Source: Flectonema sp. DT1601
Taxonomy: Eukaryota; Euglenozoa; Diplonemea; Diplonemida; Diplonemidae
Direction of reading: 5' to 3'
NCBI GenBank assembly: GCA_964019425.1
Contig: OZ025843.1
Span: 558,001 to 622,000 of the forward strand
Length of the DNA: 64,000 nucleotides
The notes beneath the pieces were generated by a model. The model was not told the origin of the DNA and did not search any database. It saw nothing but the letters and a program-made list of their open reading frames with translations. The position numbers and the translations under genes are program-made. Shown in pieces: positions 20,301 through 29,625 of this stretch (the stretch's first letter is position 1; the number at the start of each line of letters is the position of its first letter).

Positions 20301-20474
20301 CCTGTGGTTACTCGTACTACAGCTGAGCAGCGTCCTAATGCGTACATACCTGATGGTGATTTGATGATACCAAAACCGTATGGTGCTCATCCGCCATATC
20401 GACCTTCTTACGAGAATAGTGCAGTCTATCGATTCTATAGAAAACCAAAAGTTGAAGAAATTCAATTTGATTAA
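17339..20474 (+). CDS. CCDC146: CCDC146/MBO2-like ciliary coiled-coil protein (two exons)
   Basis: A predicted 968-residue coiled-coil protein, close to the 955 or so residues of human CCDC146, from exons 17339-19873 and 20103-20474. The N-terminus (AFLAINSLLEEGMLGNERAV, then QNYRTLHDRILQIY) and near-continuous heptads to about residue 830 match that family. The C-terminal exon carries the family's hallmark tail, TTAEQRPNAYIPDGD followed by PKPYGAHPPYRPS. CCDC146 is a centriole/axoneme microtubule-associated protein needed for sperm flagella; MBO2 in green algae affects flagellar beat direction. The 229-bp intron is phase 0 with a GTATGT donor and CAACAG acceptor, and it contains a copy of repeat R1. 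The ATG at 17339 follows a T-rich leader with AAAAG at 17314; the frame upstream is non-homologous. Confidence 0.82.
19883..19995 (+). repeat. Dispersed repeat R1, copy 2 (inside CCDC146 intron)
   Basis: Shares TTTTTTGCATTTAACAAGTA, CACACGTAAACCTC and CAGTTTAAGTCGGTTCACGG, in the same order and orientation, with the copy after ribokinase (10083-10215). It lacks that copy's long A-run and its B-box-like start. It occupies about half of the intron. Confidence 0.65.
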
Positions 20475-21264
20475 ATGGAAAAAATAAAATAAATAAAAAT
20501 AAAATCCTGTTTCAATCATTATCATGGTATAAAACAGTTTGATTCGGGTAGTAAGGCGGGAAATAGAAATGACTTCTCTGTTCTCGTTTTATATCCCTTT
20601 TTTTTTTCTTTTTTTTTTCCCACCTCAAAACACACATTTATTGTTAATACGATTCCCAATTGCCATCCCAGCACACGTTTTCTTATTAGTATTTTGTTAC
20701 TTTCTGATGTTTCTTTTTTATATATTATTGATTGGGTTTAAGAGGTTGTCGTTTTTATTCATATTCTAAATTATTTTTTTTTTTCCCCCCAACCAGCAGT
20801 CGCATCCTCAACGAGGAATCCATTTGTCTACCTACACTCTGCCGTATTACATTATACCCTGGTTTTGGTTTCCCAGGGCTCACGATTAATTCAAAATTGA
20901 ATAACTCGATTCCGTACTGCACTGAATGACAACACGGAAAAAGAGAAGTGTAATGCAGCTAAGTTAGAAACATTTATTATAATGTAAAAGTATTTACGTC
21001 AATCGCAGAGTGTATACCTACACTACCTGTAGTCAACTGTATCTCAGAACTAATGTTAAATTATCGTTATGTTGTTTATGATACAATACATTTGTATTTT
21101 ACGTACAAACTCAAACAGTTAACCCCCCCAACCAGCAGTCGCATCCTCAACGATGCATCCATTAGTCTTATGCCTGTTCTACAGAGTGTTATATTATAAT
21201 ATGAATTTTTGTTATGTTTTTTTTTTTTTTTCAAACCTAAACAGTCACATCCCTCCCCAACGGG
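20475..21264. other. Spacer with nested repeats upstream of the LRR gene
   Basis: Contains two related segments, 20785-20865 and 21124-21200. Both begin CCCCCCAACCAGCAGTCGCA and are perfect for 30 bp, then drift. Just before the second copy lies repeat R2 (21048-21122). The segment start looks like a pyrimidine-CAG acceptor, so this may be a duplicated 5' leader. A closer acceptor, AAACAG, ends at 21244, 21 bases before the ATG. Confidence 0.55.
21048..21122 (+). repeat. Dispersed repeat R2, copy 1
   Basis: 75 bp from AACTAATGTTAAATTATCGT to TCAAACAGTTAA. It is nearly identical to 34376-34451 (one substitution and one indel). It contains ATACAATACATTTGTAT, which can fold back on itself. It is followed directly by a C-run, as is the other copy. 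Confidence 0.8.
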
Positions 21265-22659
21265 ATGGGCAACAAATGTGTTTGTATATCGAGTACTGCG
21301 GAAGAGGAGGAACTCGTGAGAGATCCAAAGTGTGTATCGACGTTCTGTTCTGACATTAAAAATGGACTCAGGAGTATTCCATCTGTTGGAGGAGATCATT
21401 GGACATATAAATCAACCCCGATAGGAATTGAAGACTTTAATGAAATGAACCAAGCATTGAGAGGGATAAAAACTCTAAAACGACTCGACCTAATAAGAAG
21501 AGGACTAAACGATGATTGCATAATAATACTGGGAGAGACCCTGAGAGCTTCACCTATCGAGGTGTTATCCATCTCTCATAACTTTATTACTGATAAAGGT
21601 TTTGAGCAGTTTTGCAGTCTCATAACCGAAAATTCAAGTCTAACATCGCTGACTTGCGATGGTAATCAACTGACTACGGCGTCGCTCAGTTATTTGGGTG
21701 ATTGTCTACAGTCGAATCAAACTTTAAAAAAAATTGATATTTGTTTGTCACCAAGCATGACAAACACTGATTCTGACGTACAAAAATTCGGATCATCCCT
21801 AGAAGCGAATGCCACTGTCGACACTCTCAGTATAACAGGTGAGAATGGTAAATCTCGGATTGCAAGTTCTCACGTTATGTCACCAACGGGGATGAGAACA
21901 TTATTTTCAAAATTAACAAACAATACGACCCTAAGGAGTCTACAACTATCGTATCTGTGTGGTGACTCTGAAGCAAGTCCAGCTAAACTACAAGCTGTGG
22001 GACCAGCCATAGCTCAATGCTCTGCTTTCCTTCTTCAATCAGCCTCAATAACTCACTTAGACTTGACTGGTAACAATATCGGAGATGAAGCTGCAGAAAG
22101 TTTGGCTGGTGTGCTTAACCAAAGCAGTCTAACATCTTTATCTTTGGCTAGGAATTGTTTGGTTAATGCGCTGCCTTCAATCGGAAGGTCGTTGGGTAAG
22201 CCTTGTAGGATAAAAAAATTAGATCTCTCCCATCCTTTTAAAAACAGTGTTGGATCCAAATCAGGTGTTGGAACTGCCTCGACGGACTCAATCGCCTCTT
22301 TTGTTAAAGCCTTAGAAGAGCTTGGTTGTGATCAGGTGGTCTTGGAGTCGCTTAATATTTCCGGAATTTCTTTATCTCAAAACGCTCCTTCGCAGTTGTC
22401 GTCTTTACTAAAGTCAATTCCCTCAATTACCGACCTTCGACATTCCGAAATGGCCATGTCTGACAGGGTTAGTATTGGTACCCTTCTGCAGTCAAACACA
22501 GATAGATTAACCACAAAACCATTACTGTCTTCAGCAAATGGACCTGCTCCAGAATTAAAATGGAAAGAAGACGCAGATGCCCAATCACCGTCAGATACGA
22601 AGCCTGATGACAATGGTTTTATTGACATCGAGTTTAGCAACGATGATTGCTATGGATGA
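21265..22659 (+). CDS. Leucine-rich-repeat protein with N-terminal acylation motif
   Basis: A 464-residue protein with ribonuclease-inhibitor-type LRRs, about 28 residues each. Examples are LEVLSISHNFITDKGFEQF (sense EVLSISHN), LTSLTCDGNQLTTASLSYL, ITHLDLTGNNIGDEAAESL and LTSLSLARNCLVNALPSIG. These usually make a curved scaffold for protein binding. The N-terminus MGNKCVC has glycine 2 and cysteines 5 and 7, a likely N-myristoylation plus palmitoylation signal, which would place it at the plasma or flagellar membrane. There is no NACHT or kinase domain. The C-terminal 50 residues are acidic and low-complexity. Single exon; the ATG lies 21 bases after an AAACAG acceptor. The partner is unknown. 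Confidence 0.8.
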   Translation: MGNKCVCISSTAEEEELVRDPKCVSTFCSDIKNGLRSIPSVGGDHWTYKSTPIGIEDFNEMNQALRGIKTLKRLDLIRRGLNDDCIIILGETLRASPIEVLSISHNFITDKGFEQFCSLITENSSLTSLTCDGNQLTTASLSYLGDCLQSNQTLKKIDICLSPSMTNTDSDVQKFGSSLEANATVDTLSITGENGKSRIASSHVMSPTGMRTLFSKLTNNTTLRSLQLSYLCGDSEASPAKLQAVGPAIAQCSAFLLQSASITHLDLTGNNIGDEAAESLAGVLNQSSLTSLSLARNCLVNALPSIGRSLGKPCRIKKLDLSHPFKNSVGSKSGVGTASTDSIASFVKALEELGCDQVVLESLNISGISLSQNAPSQLSSLLKSIPSITDLRHSEMAMSDRVSIGTLLQSNTDRLTTKPLLSSANGPAPELKWKEDADAQSPSDTKPDDNGFIDIEFSNDDCYG

Positions 22660-22964
22660 CGATACATTTTTTAATTTTTTTTGTTATTTATACCTTGACA
22701 AGTAGTCGAACTTGCGAGTTTGCTTTTTGCAGTACTAATTTCACATCACTTTTTTTTTCCCATTTGTGAATTTTTTTTTAAAATTATTTTTTTTTGGGTT
22801 TAAAAAAAAAAAAAAAGGAAGAATCTGTGAAGGCCTTCTTCCCTAGCCATGGCTGATCAGTTGGATGTGAAAATATAGTTTATTTTTTTTATGTAATTCT
22901 TCTTCGGCCAGTGACCTGAGCTGAGAAACAAAAAAGAATATCTGCACAATGCAAATAATAGTTA

Positions 22965-22995
<31 letters not shown>

Positions 22996-23690
22996 CCCGT
23001 GCCCTTTGTTGTTATTATTTTCTTCTTTTTTGTGTCAAATAAGGTTAAAGGCCAAAAAAAAAAAAAAAAAATTTGTTTTTTTTTCTTTGTTGCTGTCCTC
23101 GTGGCTTTCAAAACACAAATCCCTGTGTTGTAATAGAGACACATCAATACTGGGTGATTAAAACAACCGATTCTAACTTCGTTTCTTCTTCTTTCTCTTT
23201 TTTTTTTTTTTAAAAAAAAAAAAATTAATTCCCTGTCTAATCCTTTCTGTGAATTCTGTTATTTCCTTCGTTAGTATTCCTACTTGTGTTTATTTATTTG
23301 TTGGTAGATATGGTGATTTTTTTTTCCCCCCCCTTTGAGCTTGAAAATGCAGTATCAAATTACCCCCCCTGCAAAATTAATTTTTTTCCCCCCCCTCGAT
23401 CCATTCATGAAAATGACAAGAGACCTGACCTACATAGATAAGAAGCAGTGCATTCCATCACATATAATCGTATCTCTGATTAAAAAAATCAAACTATAAA
23501 ATGATGTTTAATTACCTTTAACTCTCTTAATTATGAACCATGTTATTTTGAGATAAAGAAGAGCATCAACGTGTTTAATTAAACTCTTTCCACCCCAACA
23601 GTATGAAGTTTATAACTTCTACGATAGCCATAACATTATGATTGTGTTTTGATATTTTCTAAAAAAAAAAAAAGGATTCGCACAAAAACG
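22660..23690. other. 1-kb spacer
   Basis: A- and T-runs with a GC-richer patch at about 22817-22925, which starts with an inverted repeat GGAAGAA...TTCTTCC (7-bp stem). Two C-runs follow T-runs near 23322-23395. The pyrimidine stretch CTCTTTCCACCCCAACAG ends at 23601 and is the probable acceptor for the next gene. No coding frame is supported. Confidence 0.45.
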
Positions 23691-25334
23691 ATGCAACGAA
23701 CACTAATGTTGCTGTGTCTGGTTGGGATATCAATACTCACAATTGGAAACACAACTGTGGGTTGGATGGCACCGGACAATGACATTCCGACTAGGGGAGT
23801 TGTCGAAGGAGAGGATCAACACCTTGAGACTTTAAAACAAAAATCATCACTTCCACCCGTGAACTATAAAAACACAACGACCGACCATAACTTGCCAGCG
23901 ATACCACGTCTGTCATGCGATGAAAAAACAAGCATCAGGAATATGAATAACGAAGAGTACTGTTCTAGACTAAACGATTCTATTTGGGATGAGCTAACAG
24001 GAAATCCAATTTTAAAACGACTAATGGCCTCAGATGATCTTAAAAAACGACTCATAAAACATCACCAACTCCAACAACGGATCGCTTCAGGTGATGAACC
24101 AGCTGGTCAAAGATATTTAATTTGGTCCTTAAGTGGAGGGATTGGAAACCGATTGCAAGCCATGGTGTCATCGTTCTTAGCTGCTTTATTATCAGACAGA
24201 GTGTTCTTATTAAAAGATTGGTTTCAAAATACACCAAAAAAAGGTGTCAAAACTAAGAAACGATACTCAACAACGACGGGATTGTTGTTGGAAGATATCA
24301 TGAATTACGTTCCAGCAAAAATTCATAACAATGAACTGCTGTGTTCACCGTTTGGAATAATTCATCTCTCAGATTTTAGAATAAAGTATCCACACTATTT
24401 CGTTGAATCATTCAGTGATGCACATGTTAAGGTTGATATTATTTCTAAACACGACTCTCAACGACAGCATTGGACGAATTTAACATGTGGACCAGCTTCG
24501 TCTCTGGGGTCGAATGCGAAATTTACCTATGTCTGGGCTAATCAATATTATAATCCAGTTTTTTATATGAATAAAAAAACTTCTTCAGTGATGGAACTAC
24601 TATTTCCAAACGGAGATGTCTTTGGACCTCTCAGTAGGTTTCTAGTGAGACCGAATACAGGAGTTGAGGGATTGGTTGAGAAATTCTTATGTACTCACGG
24701 ACTGCTACCGTCGACTGATGAGACAGACTCTGCTCTATCACCGCAACTGACGGGAGATGATTCAAAACAGAAAGTAGTTGGGCTTCAGATCAGAGCATTT
24801 AGGATAGGTAAAATGACTGAAATGGCTATGGAATTCGACTTTTGTTTAAAAAGCAGCAAACTTTCAAAAATAATAAACCAATCGTCAACGAAGTTCTTTT
24901 TAGCAACTTTACATGAACCCATCAGAAACTACTATTCATCCAAGTACCCTGGAAGGATATTATCATTGGAAGACCAGGCCAGAGGTGAACAAAGCACAGG
25001 CTCCCTTCCAATGGATAGAGAGGCAATGGCTGATATGCTTATTCTCGGTCGTACATCAGACTATCTTGTTAGCCCGGGTTCGACATTCGGATCATTCACA
25101 ACGGGTTACTTCTCTCGTCATCCTGTTCAGGTTCACACGATGGAATCACGTTCTTGTTCTCGAATGCAGTCGTTCCAGCCTTGCTTTATGTCGATGTTAA
25201 AGGGTGATAAGATATTAAACCGTTTACAATCTGGTGATATGAAATGCGCTGACGGGTTCATTGATGTTGCTAATGGACATAAACAGCTGGTCATGAACTG
25301 CGCTCCTCACTACAGCACACCATTTAAAAAATAA
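23691..25334 (+). CDS. GT37-like (xyloglucan-type) fucosyltransferase
   Basis: A type II Golgi-style protein of 547 residues. A signal-anchor lies at residues 2-25. The catalytic part starts near 138 with LIWSLSGGIGNRLQAMVSSF and LLSDRVFLLKDWF, matching the GG-GNR-L...L-DRVLLVDW block of family GT37. VGLQIRAFRIG (about 363) is the IQIR GDP-fucose-binding block. FLATLHEPI and DYLVSPGSTFGSF (about 457) match the D-L-STFG block, followed by the C-R-x-x-S-F-Q-P-C cysteine pair. GT37 enzymes add alpha-1,2-fucose from GDP-fucose to surface or wall glycans. They are best known in plants but also occur in some protists. The start at 23691 is preferred, because the frame upstream is a lysine run encoded by poly-A. 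Acceptor glycan unknown. Confidence 0.82.
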   Translation: MQRTLMLLCLVGISILTIGNTTVGWMAPDNDIPTRGVVEGEDQHLETLKQKSSLPPVNYKNTTTDHNLPAIPRLSCDEKTSIRNMNNEEYCSRLNDSIWDELTGNPILKRLMASDDLKKRLIKHHQLQQRIASGDEPAGQRYLIWSLSGGIGNRLQAMVSSFLAALLSDRVFLLKDWFQNTPKKGVKTKKRYSTTTGLLLEDIMNYVPAKIHNNELLCSPFGIIHLSDFRIKYPHYFVESFSDAHVKVDIISKHDSQRQHWTNLTCGPASSLGSNAKFTYVWANQYYNPVFYMNKKTSSVMELLFPNGDVFGPLSRFLVRPNTGVEGLVEKFLCTHGLLPSTDETDSALSPQLTGDDSKQKVVGLQIRAFRIGKMTEMAMEFDFCLKSSKLSKIINQSSTKFFLATLHEPIRNYYSSKYPGRILSLEDQARGEQSTGSLPMDREAMADMLILGRTSDYLVSPGSTFGSFTTGYFSRHPVQVHTMESRSCSRMQSFQPCFMSMLKGDKILNRLQSGDMKCADGFIDVANGHKQLVMNCAPHYSTPFKK

Positions 25335-25482
25335 TTTCGTCTGTATTGTAATTGTAATAGTGCCTTTACACTGCAGCGTATCGTCGCATGACTTGATAAT
25401 TTTATGTGGAGAAAAAAAAAAAAAAATAATGAAAAAATTAAGCTTGTGTGTTTTTTGTGTTTTGCGTGGTTATTTTAATTAT

Positions 25483-25670
25483 TAGTTCACCAGCCACAAA
25501 ATTCTGGAAGCCTCGGTTCAATTCCGGGACAGGTCATATTTATCAGCGGTGTACATTTTCATGCAATCTGTTATACGGTCATGTTGTCAAGTGTCAACAT
25601 TCTTACCCGTCAGGGCCTGGCGGTAATGCTGTCAGCCTGGCTACGCTCTCTCGAGCGAACCGGGCGTGAA
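25483..25670 (+). repeat. SINE-like or pol III-type element
   Basis: An A-box match TAGTTCACCAG (25483-25493) is followed by a perfect B-box GGTTCAATTCC (25515-25525), which can form a T-arm with flanking CTCGG and CCGGG. The spacing between the boxes (21 bases) is too short for a normal tRNA, and no acceptor or anticodon stem forms. The GC-richer stretch continues to about 25670, as in the body of a tRNA-derived SINE. No second copy in this window. Confidence 0.4.
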
Positions 25671-25778
25671 GCGTGATGGCTTGCTTTGAGATTTAATTAT
25701 ATACTTCCAGTATGTTGGCTTTTTTTTCCCTATTCTTTTTCATTTTCATTCAGGACGCGGAATTTTTAGATTAAAACC

Positions 25779-27545
25779 ATGGCATCAACTCTGGAAAACA
25801 GTTCTGAAGTGGAGGTGTTCATCGCAAAGAAGATCATAACAATGAACGAAGGATGGCCCACATGTACAGCAGTAGCAGTTAAAGACGGTATGATACTTGG
25901 GGTTGGTTCACTCGACACCTTAAAGCCTTGGTTAAAAGATGGTTTCACTGTAAACACTACTTTCAAATCAAAAGTTTTAGTACCTGGTTTTATAGACCCA
26001 CACATGCATCCTTTGATTGGAGGAGTTGCAGCATCATTGCCTTGCTTAGCCTACTACGATCAACCAAATCCGTATGGTCCTCCTCATAAGGGACTCAAGA
26101 CAAGAGAAGCAATAAAAGAAAGACTGGTGTCGTACCTGAAGGAGAGAAAAGATGATCCAAAACCATTATTGTGTTGGGGATATGATCAGATTGCATTGGG
26201 TGGCCATTTGGATTCCGATTTCTTTAATTTTTTGGATGATATTCATGAACCCTGGGCTAACAAACCAATCGCTATATGGGATGCATCAATGCACTATGTG
26301 TACACTAATAAAAGCTGCATGAAAACATGTTGTGTCACAGCTGAGCTTTGTCGCAAAGTAGTCCCTTCTGGAGACAATATATTAAAATCTGGAACGGATG
26401 AACCGTCTGGAACATTCCTTGGAAACCACGCCACAGGACTCATTCTTGGAAAGCTGGTGACCATGATTGCAACACCAGCGTTTAATGTTGCTGCTATGAA
26501 AAGAGTTATCGACCTTTCAGTTCAGAACGGATTAACGACCGTGTCAGAACTTGGATTAGGACTGATGGACTTGAAGGCAGAAATGGAATTGTTTCCAGCG
26601 ATCTTCAACGACCCCTCATGTCCTGTCAGATGTGTAGCAGTCGTACATCAACTAGCGTTAGAAGCAATGACACAGGGGAGTGATAAGGCTGTAGCTTTAG
26701 TTCAGAAATTACATGCTGAGGAAACTAAAAGATTTTCTTTCAGTGGAGTTAAATTCTTCACAGATGACGCATTCGTAGGACTGACAATGCAATTGTGTGG
26801 ATGTCCAGGATACATTGATGGTCACAAAGGAATTTGGTTAACTGAACCTGGAAAATCTTACACCGATAAAGTTGAGCCATATTGGAAAGCAGGTATTCAA
26901 ATTCACGTTCATTCAAACGGTGACAATGCTCAGAATGAGACACTTCGAGTACTTGACGAGCTTCAAAAAAGACATCCTCGTTTTGATCACAGATTCACAT
27001 TTGAACATTATGGAATCTCTACAGTAGCTCATGCGCGTAGAGTAAAGACTCTTGGTGCTTGTGCTTCGGTTAATGTTTATTATCCTCATTTGAGAGGTGA
27101 ACTTAATGAGAATCACATTGGAACAGAACGCAGTCACATGTCATCGAGGTTAGGAACACTTCTTAAATATGGAGTTCCTACAGCATTGCACACAGACACT
27201 CCAATTGCACCTCCAAGCCCTTTGGGTGAGATGTGGGTGGCTGTCAACCGTTTTGGACAATCTGGTGCTGTATTAGCACCAGCTGAACGTGTCAGCGCTG
27301 AGGCAGCTCTTCGAATGGTAACGATCGACGCTGCGTATGTTTTAAAGAAAGATCACATGATTGGGTCAATCGAAGCAGGAAAATGCGCTGATTTCACTGT
27401 TCTTGACCAAGATCCATTGACAGTGCCACCTTCGAAAATTAATTCTATTAAGATTTGGGGAACGGTAATGAGTGGTATCCCACGCAAAGCCTCAACCATC
27501 CACACTTGGGTACCAAAGATTGCCATGCCTCCAAGCAAGAGTTAG
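25779..27545 (+). CDS. YtcJ-like amidohydrolase (amidohydrolase family 3)
   Basis: A 588-residue metal-dependent hydrolase. The N-terminal beta part ends in VLVPGFIDPHMHP (about residues 66-78), the H-x-H metal-binding entry of the amidohydrolase superfamily. Further metal and catalytic blocks are HVHSNGDNAQN (about 375), FEHYG (about 408) and HTDTPIAPPSPL (about 472). The C-terminal block IGSIEAGKCADFTVLDQDPL is diagnostic of the YtcJ-like subgroup. Such proteins hydrolyse amide, formamide or ester bonds in varied small molecules, and the substrate cannot be read from sequence. No signal peptide, so it is likely cytosolic. The family is common in bacteria and fungi; bacterial transfer is possible, but codon use is like that of its neighbours. 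The ATG is 26 bases after a pyrimidine-CAG acceptor (25753). Confidence 0.88.
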   Translation: MASTLENSSEVEVFIAKKIITMNEGWPTCTAVAVKDGMILGVGSLDTLKPWLKDGFTVNTTFKSKVLVPGFIDPHMHPLIGGVAASLPCLAYYDQPNPYGPPHKGLKTREAIKERLVSYLKERKDDPKPLLCWGYDQIALGGHLDSDFFNFLDDIHEPWANKPIAIWDASMHYVYTNKSCMKTCCVTAELCRKVVPSGDNILKSGTDEPSGTFLGNHATGLILGKLVTMIATPAFNVAAMKRVIDLSVQNGLTTVSELGLGLMDLKAEMELFPAIFNDPSCPVRCVAVVHQLALEAMTQGSDKAVALVQKLHAEETKRFSFSGVKFFTDDAFVGLTMQLCGCPGYIDGHKGIWLTEPGKSYTDKVEPYWKAGIQIHVHSNGDNAQNETLRVLDELQKRHPRFDHRFTFEHYGISTVAHARRVKTLGACASVNVYYPHLRGELNENHIGTERSHMSSRLGTLLKYGVPTALHTDTPIAPPSPLGEMWVAVNRFGQSGAVLAPAERVSAEAALRMVTIDAAYVLKKDHMIGSIEAGKCADFTVLDQDPLTVPPSKINSIKIWGTVMSGIPRKASTIHTWVPKIAMPPSKS

Positions 27546-28700
27546 TCGTATGCCCGGTTGTCTCTGGAATCGGAAAAAAAAAACCAACTTCGCTAAAAAG
27601 CCACAAGTCTCTACCTAAATTTATATAAATGATTGAATTAATGAATAACGGATTTTTGTTCGAGAGTGAAATTAACAAAGAGCTAAGGAGGGGGTAAGAT
27701 ATTAGTATTAATTATCTTGTTTCTGATTGTCCAAAAAAAAAAAAAAAAAAAAAAAAGCTCTATTTATGTTTGTAACAACAAAAAAATAAAAAATAAAAAA
27801 TATTATGTAACTGTGAGCGGAATTCATGTAGGAAGAGAACACACGTACCAAATTATCTTTTGTAATCTTTCTAATTTGCAGAGTCGACTGGATTTCAGTT
27901 TCACTGTGCGCAAAACAAAGGATTTTCACCCTTCAAAAAAAAAAAAAACAAAAAGAAAATGTATTAAATTACCCCTTTGTTTTTCTTATTGTCCTTCTTG
28001 CTGATGATTTTAGCAAAAGCGACTCAACGGCCACAAAAAAAAAAAAAAAAAATGGGGAACAAGGCTAACAAAGCGAAGTTTCTTTTTTTCTCCTTTCCCC
28101 TGCCCTTTTTTTTTTTGTTGTAGAAAGAATGAGAATTATTGGGCAACATATCTTTCTGTGTCGTTTCACACGTGTTGCATTGTGTGTGTGTTTTATTTCT
28201 CACCCTTTTCTTTTCTAACAACCCACGGCTCGTGTTGTACCGAACGTTTGACAAATGTTACTCGCGGCTGAGGCAAAAGAAAAAAATAAAAAAGTAGTCT
28301 TACAATCTCTTCTATTTTTCTCCATTGTTGGTAGGCCCCTAACGCTGCACCTGTGTGGTCCTTGCGTGTGTGTTGTGTCCTGTGTGTGTGTTGTGTGTTT
28401 TTATTTTTTTTTCCACCTTTCCTGATCTGTTTCACTTCAATAAATGAAAATTAATTTTTTAATTTTTTATTTTTTTTGTACTTGTTTTTCTGAGTGTGTG
28501 TGTTGGAGAAAAAAAAAAAAAGGAAATAAAATGTGGAGGAGGGAAAAAAAAAAAAAAACATATCGAAACATCGTTTGTTGGGAACACCAACGCATCGATT
28601 ATTATTTATTATTATTATTTTGACTCAAAACTTGATTTTTTTTTTTTTTTTTTTTTTTAAAATAATGAATTTTCTTCAGTAACAAAAGACACACAAGGAC
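27546..28700. other. 1.15-kb spacer
   Basis: AT-rich with A-runs at about 27733-27756 and 28034-28052 and GT-rich patches (TGTGTGTG near 28182, 28367 and 28385). A T-rich tract and TTTTCTTCAG ending at 28679 form the acceptor-like site before the RING gene. No gene is recognised on either strand. Confidence 0.45.
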
Positions 28701-29318
28701 ATGAATAGAGTACCGACTTGTGTGAAATGTAACCTCCCATCTTCTAGTGCCCTCGACATTTATGAATTACCGTGTGATCATATTATTCACAGGTATTGCT
28801 GGGATGAGGTTCAGAGGTGTCCTCAATGTAATGCGTCTGATAGTAGCATCTCAAGTAGTGAGTGTTCTGACCATTTAAAAGATGAATTGGTTTCGGTATT
28901 AGAAAGAGGACTGCCTCGAATAAAGAGTGCTGTGGCTGAACAACCAAAAGTTCAATTTAAGAAAAATGTTTATATTAATTTGAGTAAAGCTTCTACCAGT
29001 GAGCTACACGTCAATCTAATTCGTCTTGCACGTACACTAGAAGCTCGTGTCACAGCTGCTGAGGAAGCAGGTGGTAGGCTAAGCAGTTCTGTTCCAGCAG
29101 AGAGGCCAGTGACAGATGCTACTACTGTCAGTCTTAGAAAACATCTTCATGGTCCTCCGAAATATCCTTTTAGGAAAGCAAAATTGCCAATGCCGCTTAA
29201 GTCTCGTTCGGTTAGTTCGTTGTCTCTAATTAGTCCTCCGATGGTTGAGACGACATTTCAGGCTTGGGGACCAATAGAAGAACGGGTCGTACTAAGCGAT
29301 TCAGAAATCAAGATATAA
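28701..29318 (+). CDS. RING-H2 finger protein, candidate E3 ubiquitin ligase
   Basis: A 205-residue protein. The N-terminal ring is C7-x2-C10-x14-C25-x-H27-x2-H30-x2-C33-x6-C40-x2-C43, a compact RING-H2 pattern with LPCDHIIHRYC and RCPQC. Rings of this type recruit E2 enzymes. The rest has a helical stretch (about 100-125, ARTLEARVTAAEEAG) and a basic, proline- and serine-rich tail with no known domain. There is no membrane segment. The substrate is unknown. The ATG is 21 bases after the acceptor-like TTCTTCAG. It lies directly upstream of a deubiquitinase gene, but co-function is only suggested by proximity. Confidence 0.75.
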   Translation: MNRVPTCVKCNLPSSSALDIYELPCDHIIHRYCWDEVQRCPQCNASDSSISSSECSDHLKDELVSVLERGLPRIKSAVAEQPKVQFKKNVYINLSKASTSELHVNLIRLARTLEARVTAAEEAGGRLSSSVPAERPVTDATTVSLRKHLHGPPKYPFRKAKLPMPLKSRSVSSLSLISPPMVETTFQAWGPIEERVVLSDSEIKI

Positions 29319-29530
29319 AAAAAAATATAAATCTGTGAACCAATCTCGCAGCAACTCAGTTAGGAATTTTTTGGTATTTTGTTTTGTTTTGTTTTATACT
29401 GCTACTGATAGATATACGAAAACCAAATTTTTTTTTTGTTCTTTTTTTTTCAATCATAACTACTATTTCTCAACACAGGCAGGGTGTTTTAACTTAATAA
29501 CCTCATCGTTATAACAAGGCTCCCTTCCCT

Positions 29531-29562
<32 letters not shown>

Positions 29563-29625
29563 TAAATTCTCCCAAAACCACACACTGTAACATACATAAT
29601 AGATAGACTCGTGTAATACAGTCTG
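29319..29625. other. Short T-rich spacer
   Basis: Contains TTTCTCAACACAG ending at 29478, a likely acceptor, and a C-run plus 24-T tract at about 29531-29563. No gene is seen. Confidence 0.4.

Noticed and set aside
25483-25530. Possible tRNA gene
   Set aside because: The T-arm forms and both promoter boxes match, but the box spacing is about ten bases too short and no acceptor or anticodon stem can be built.
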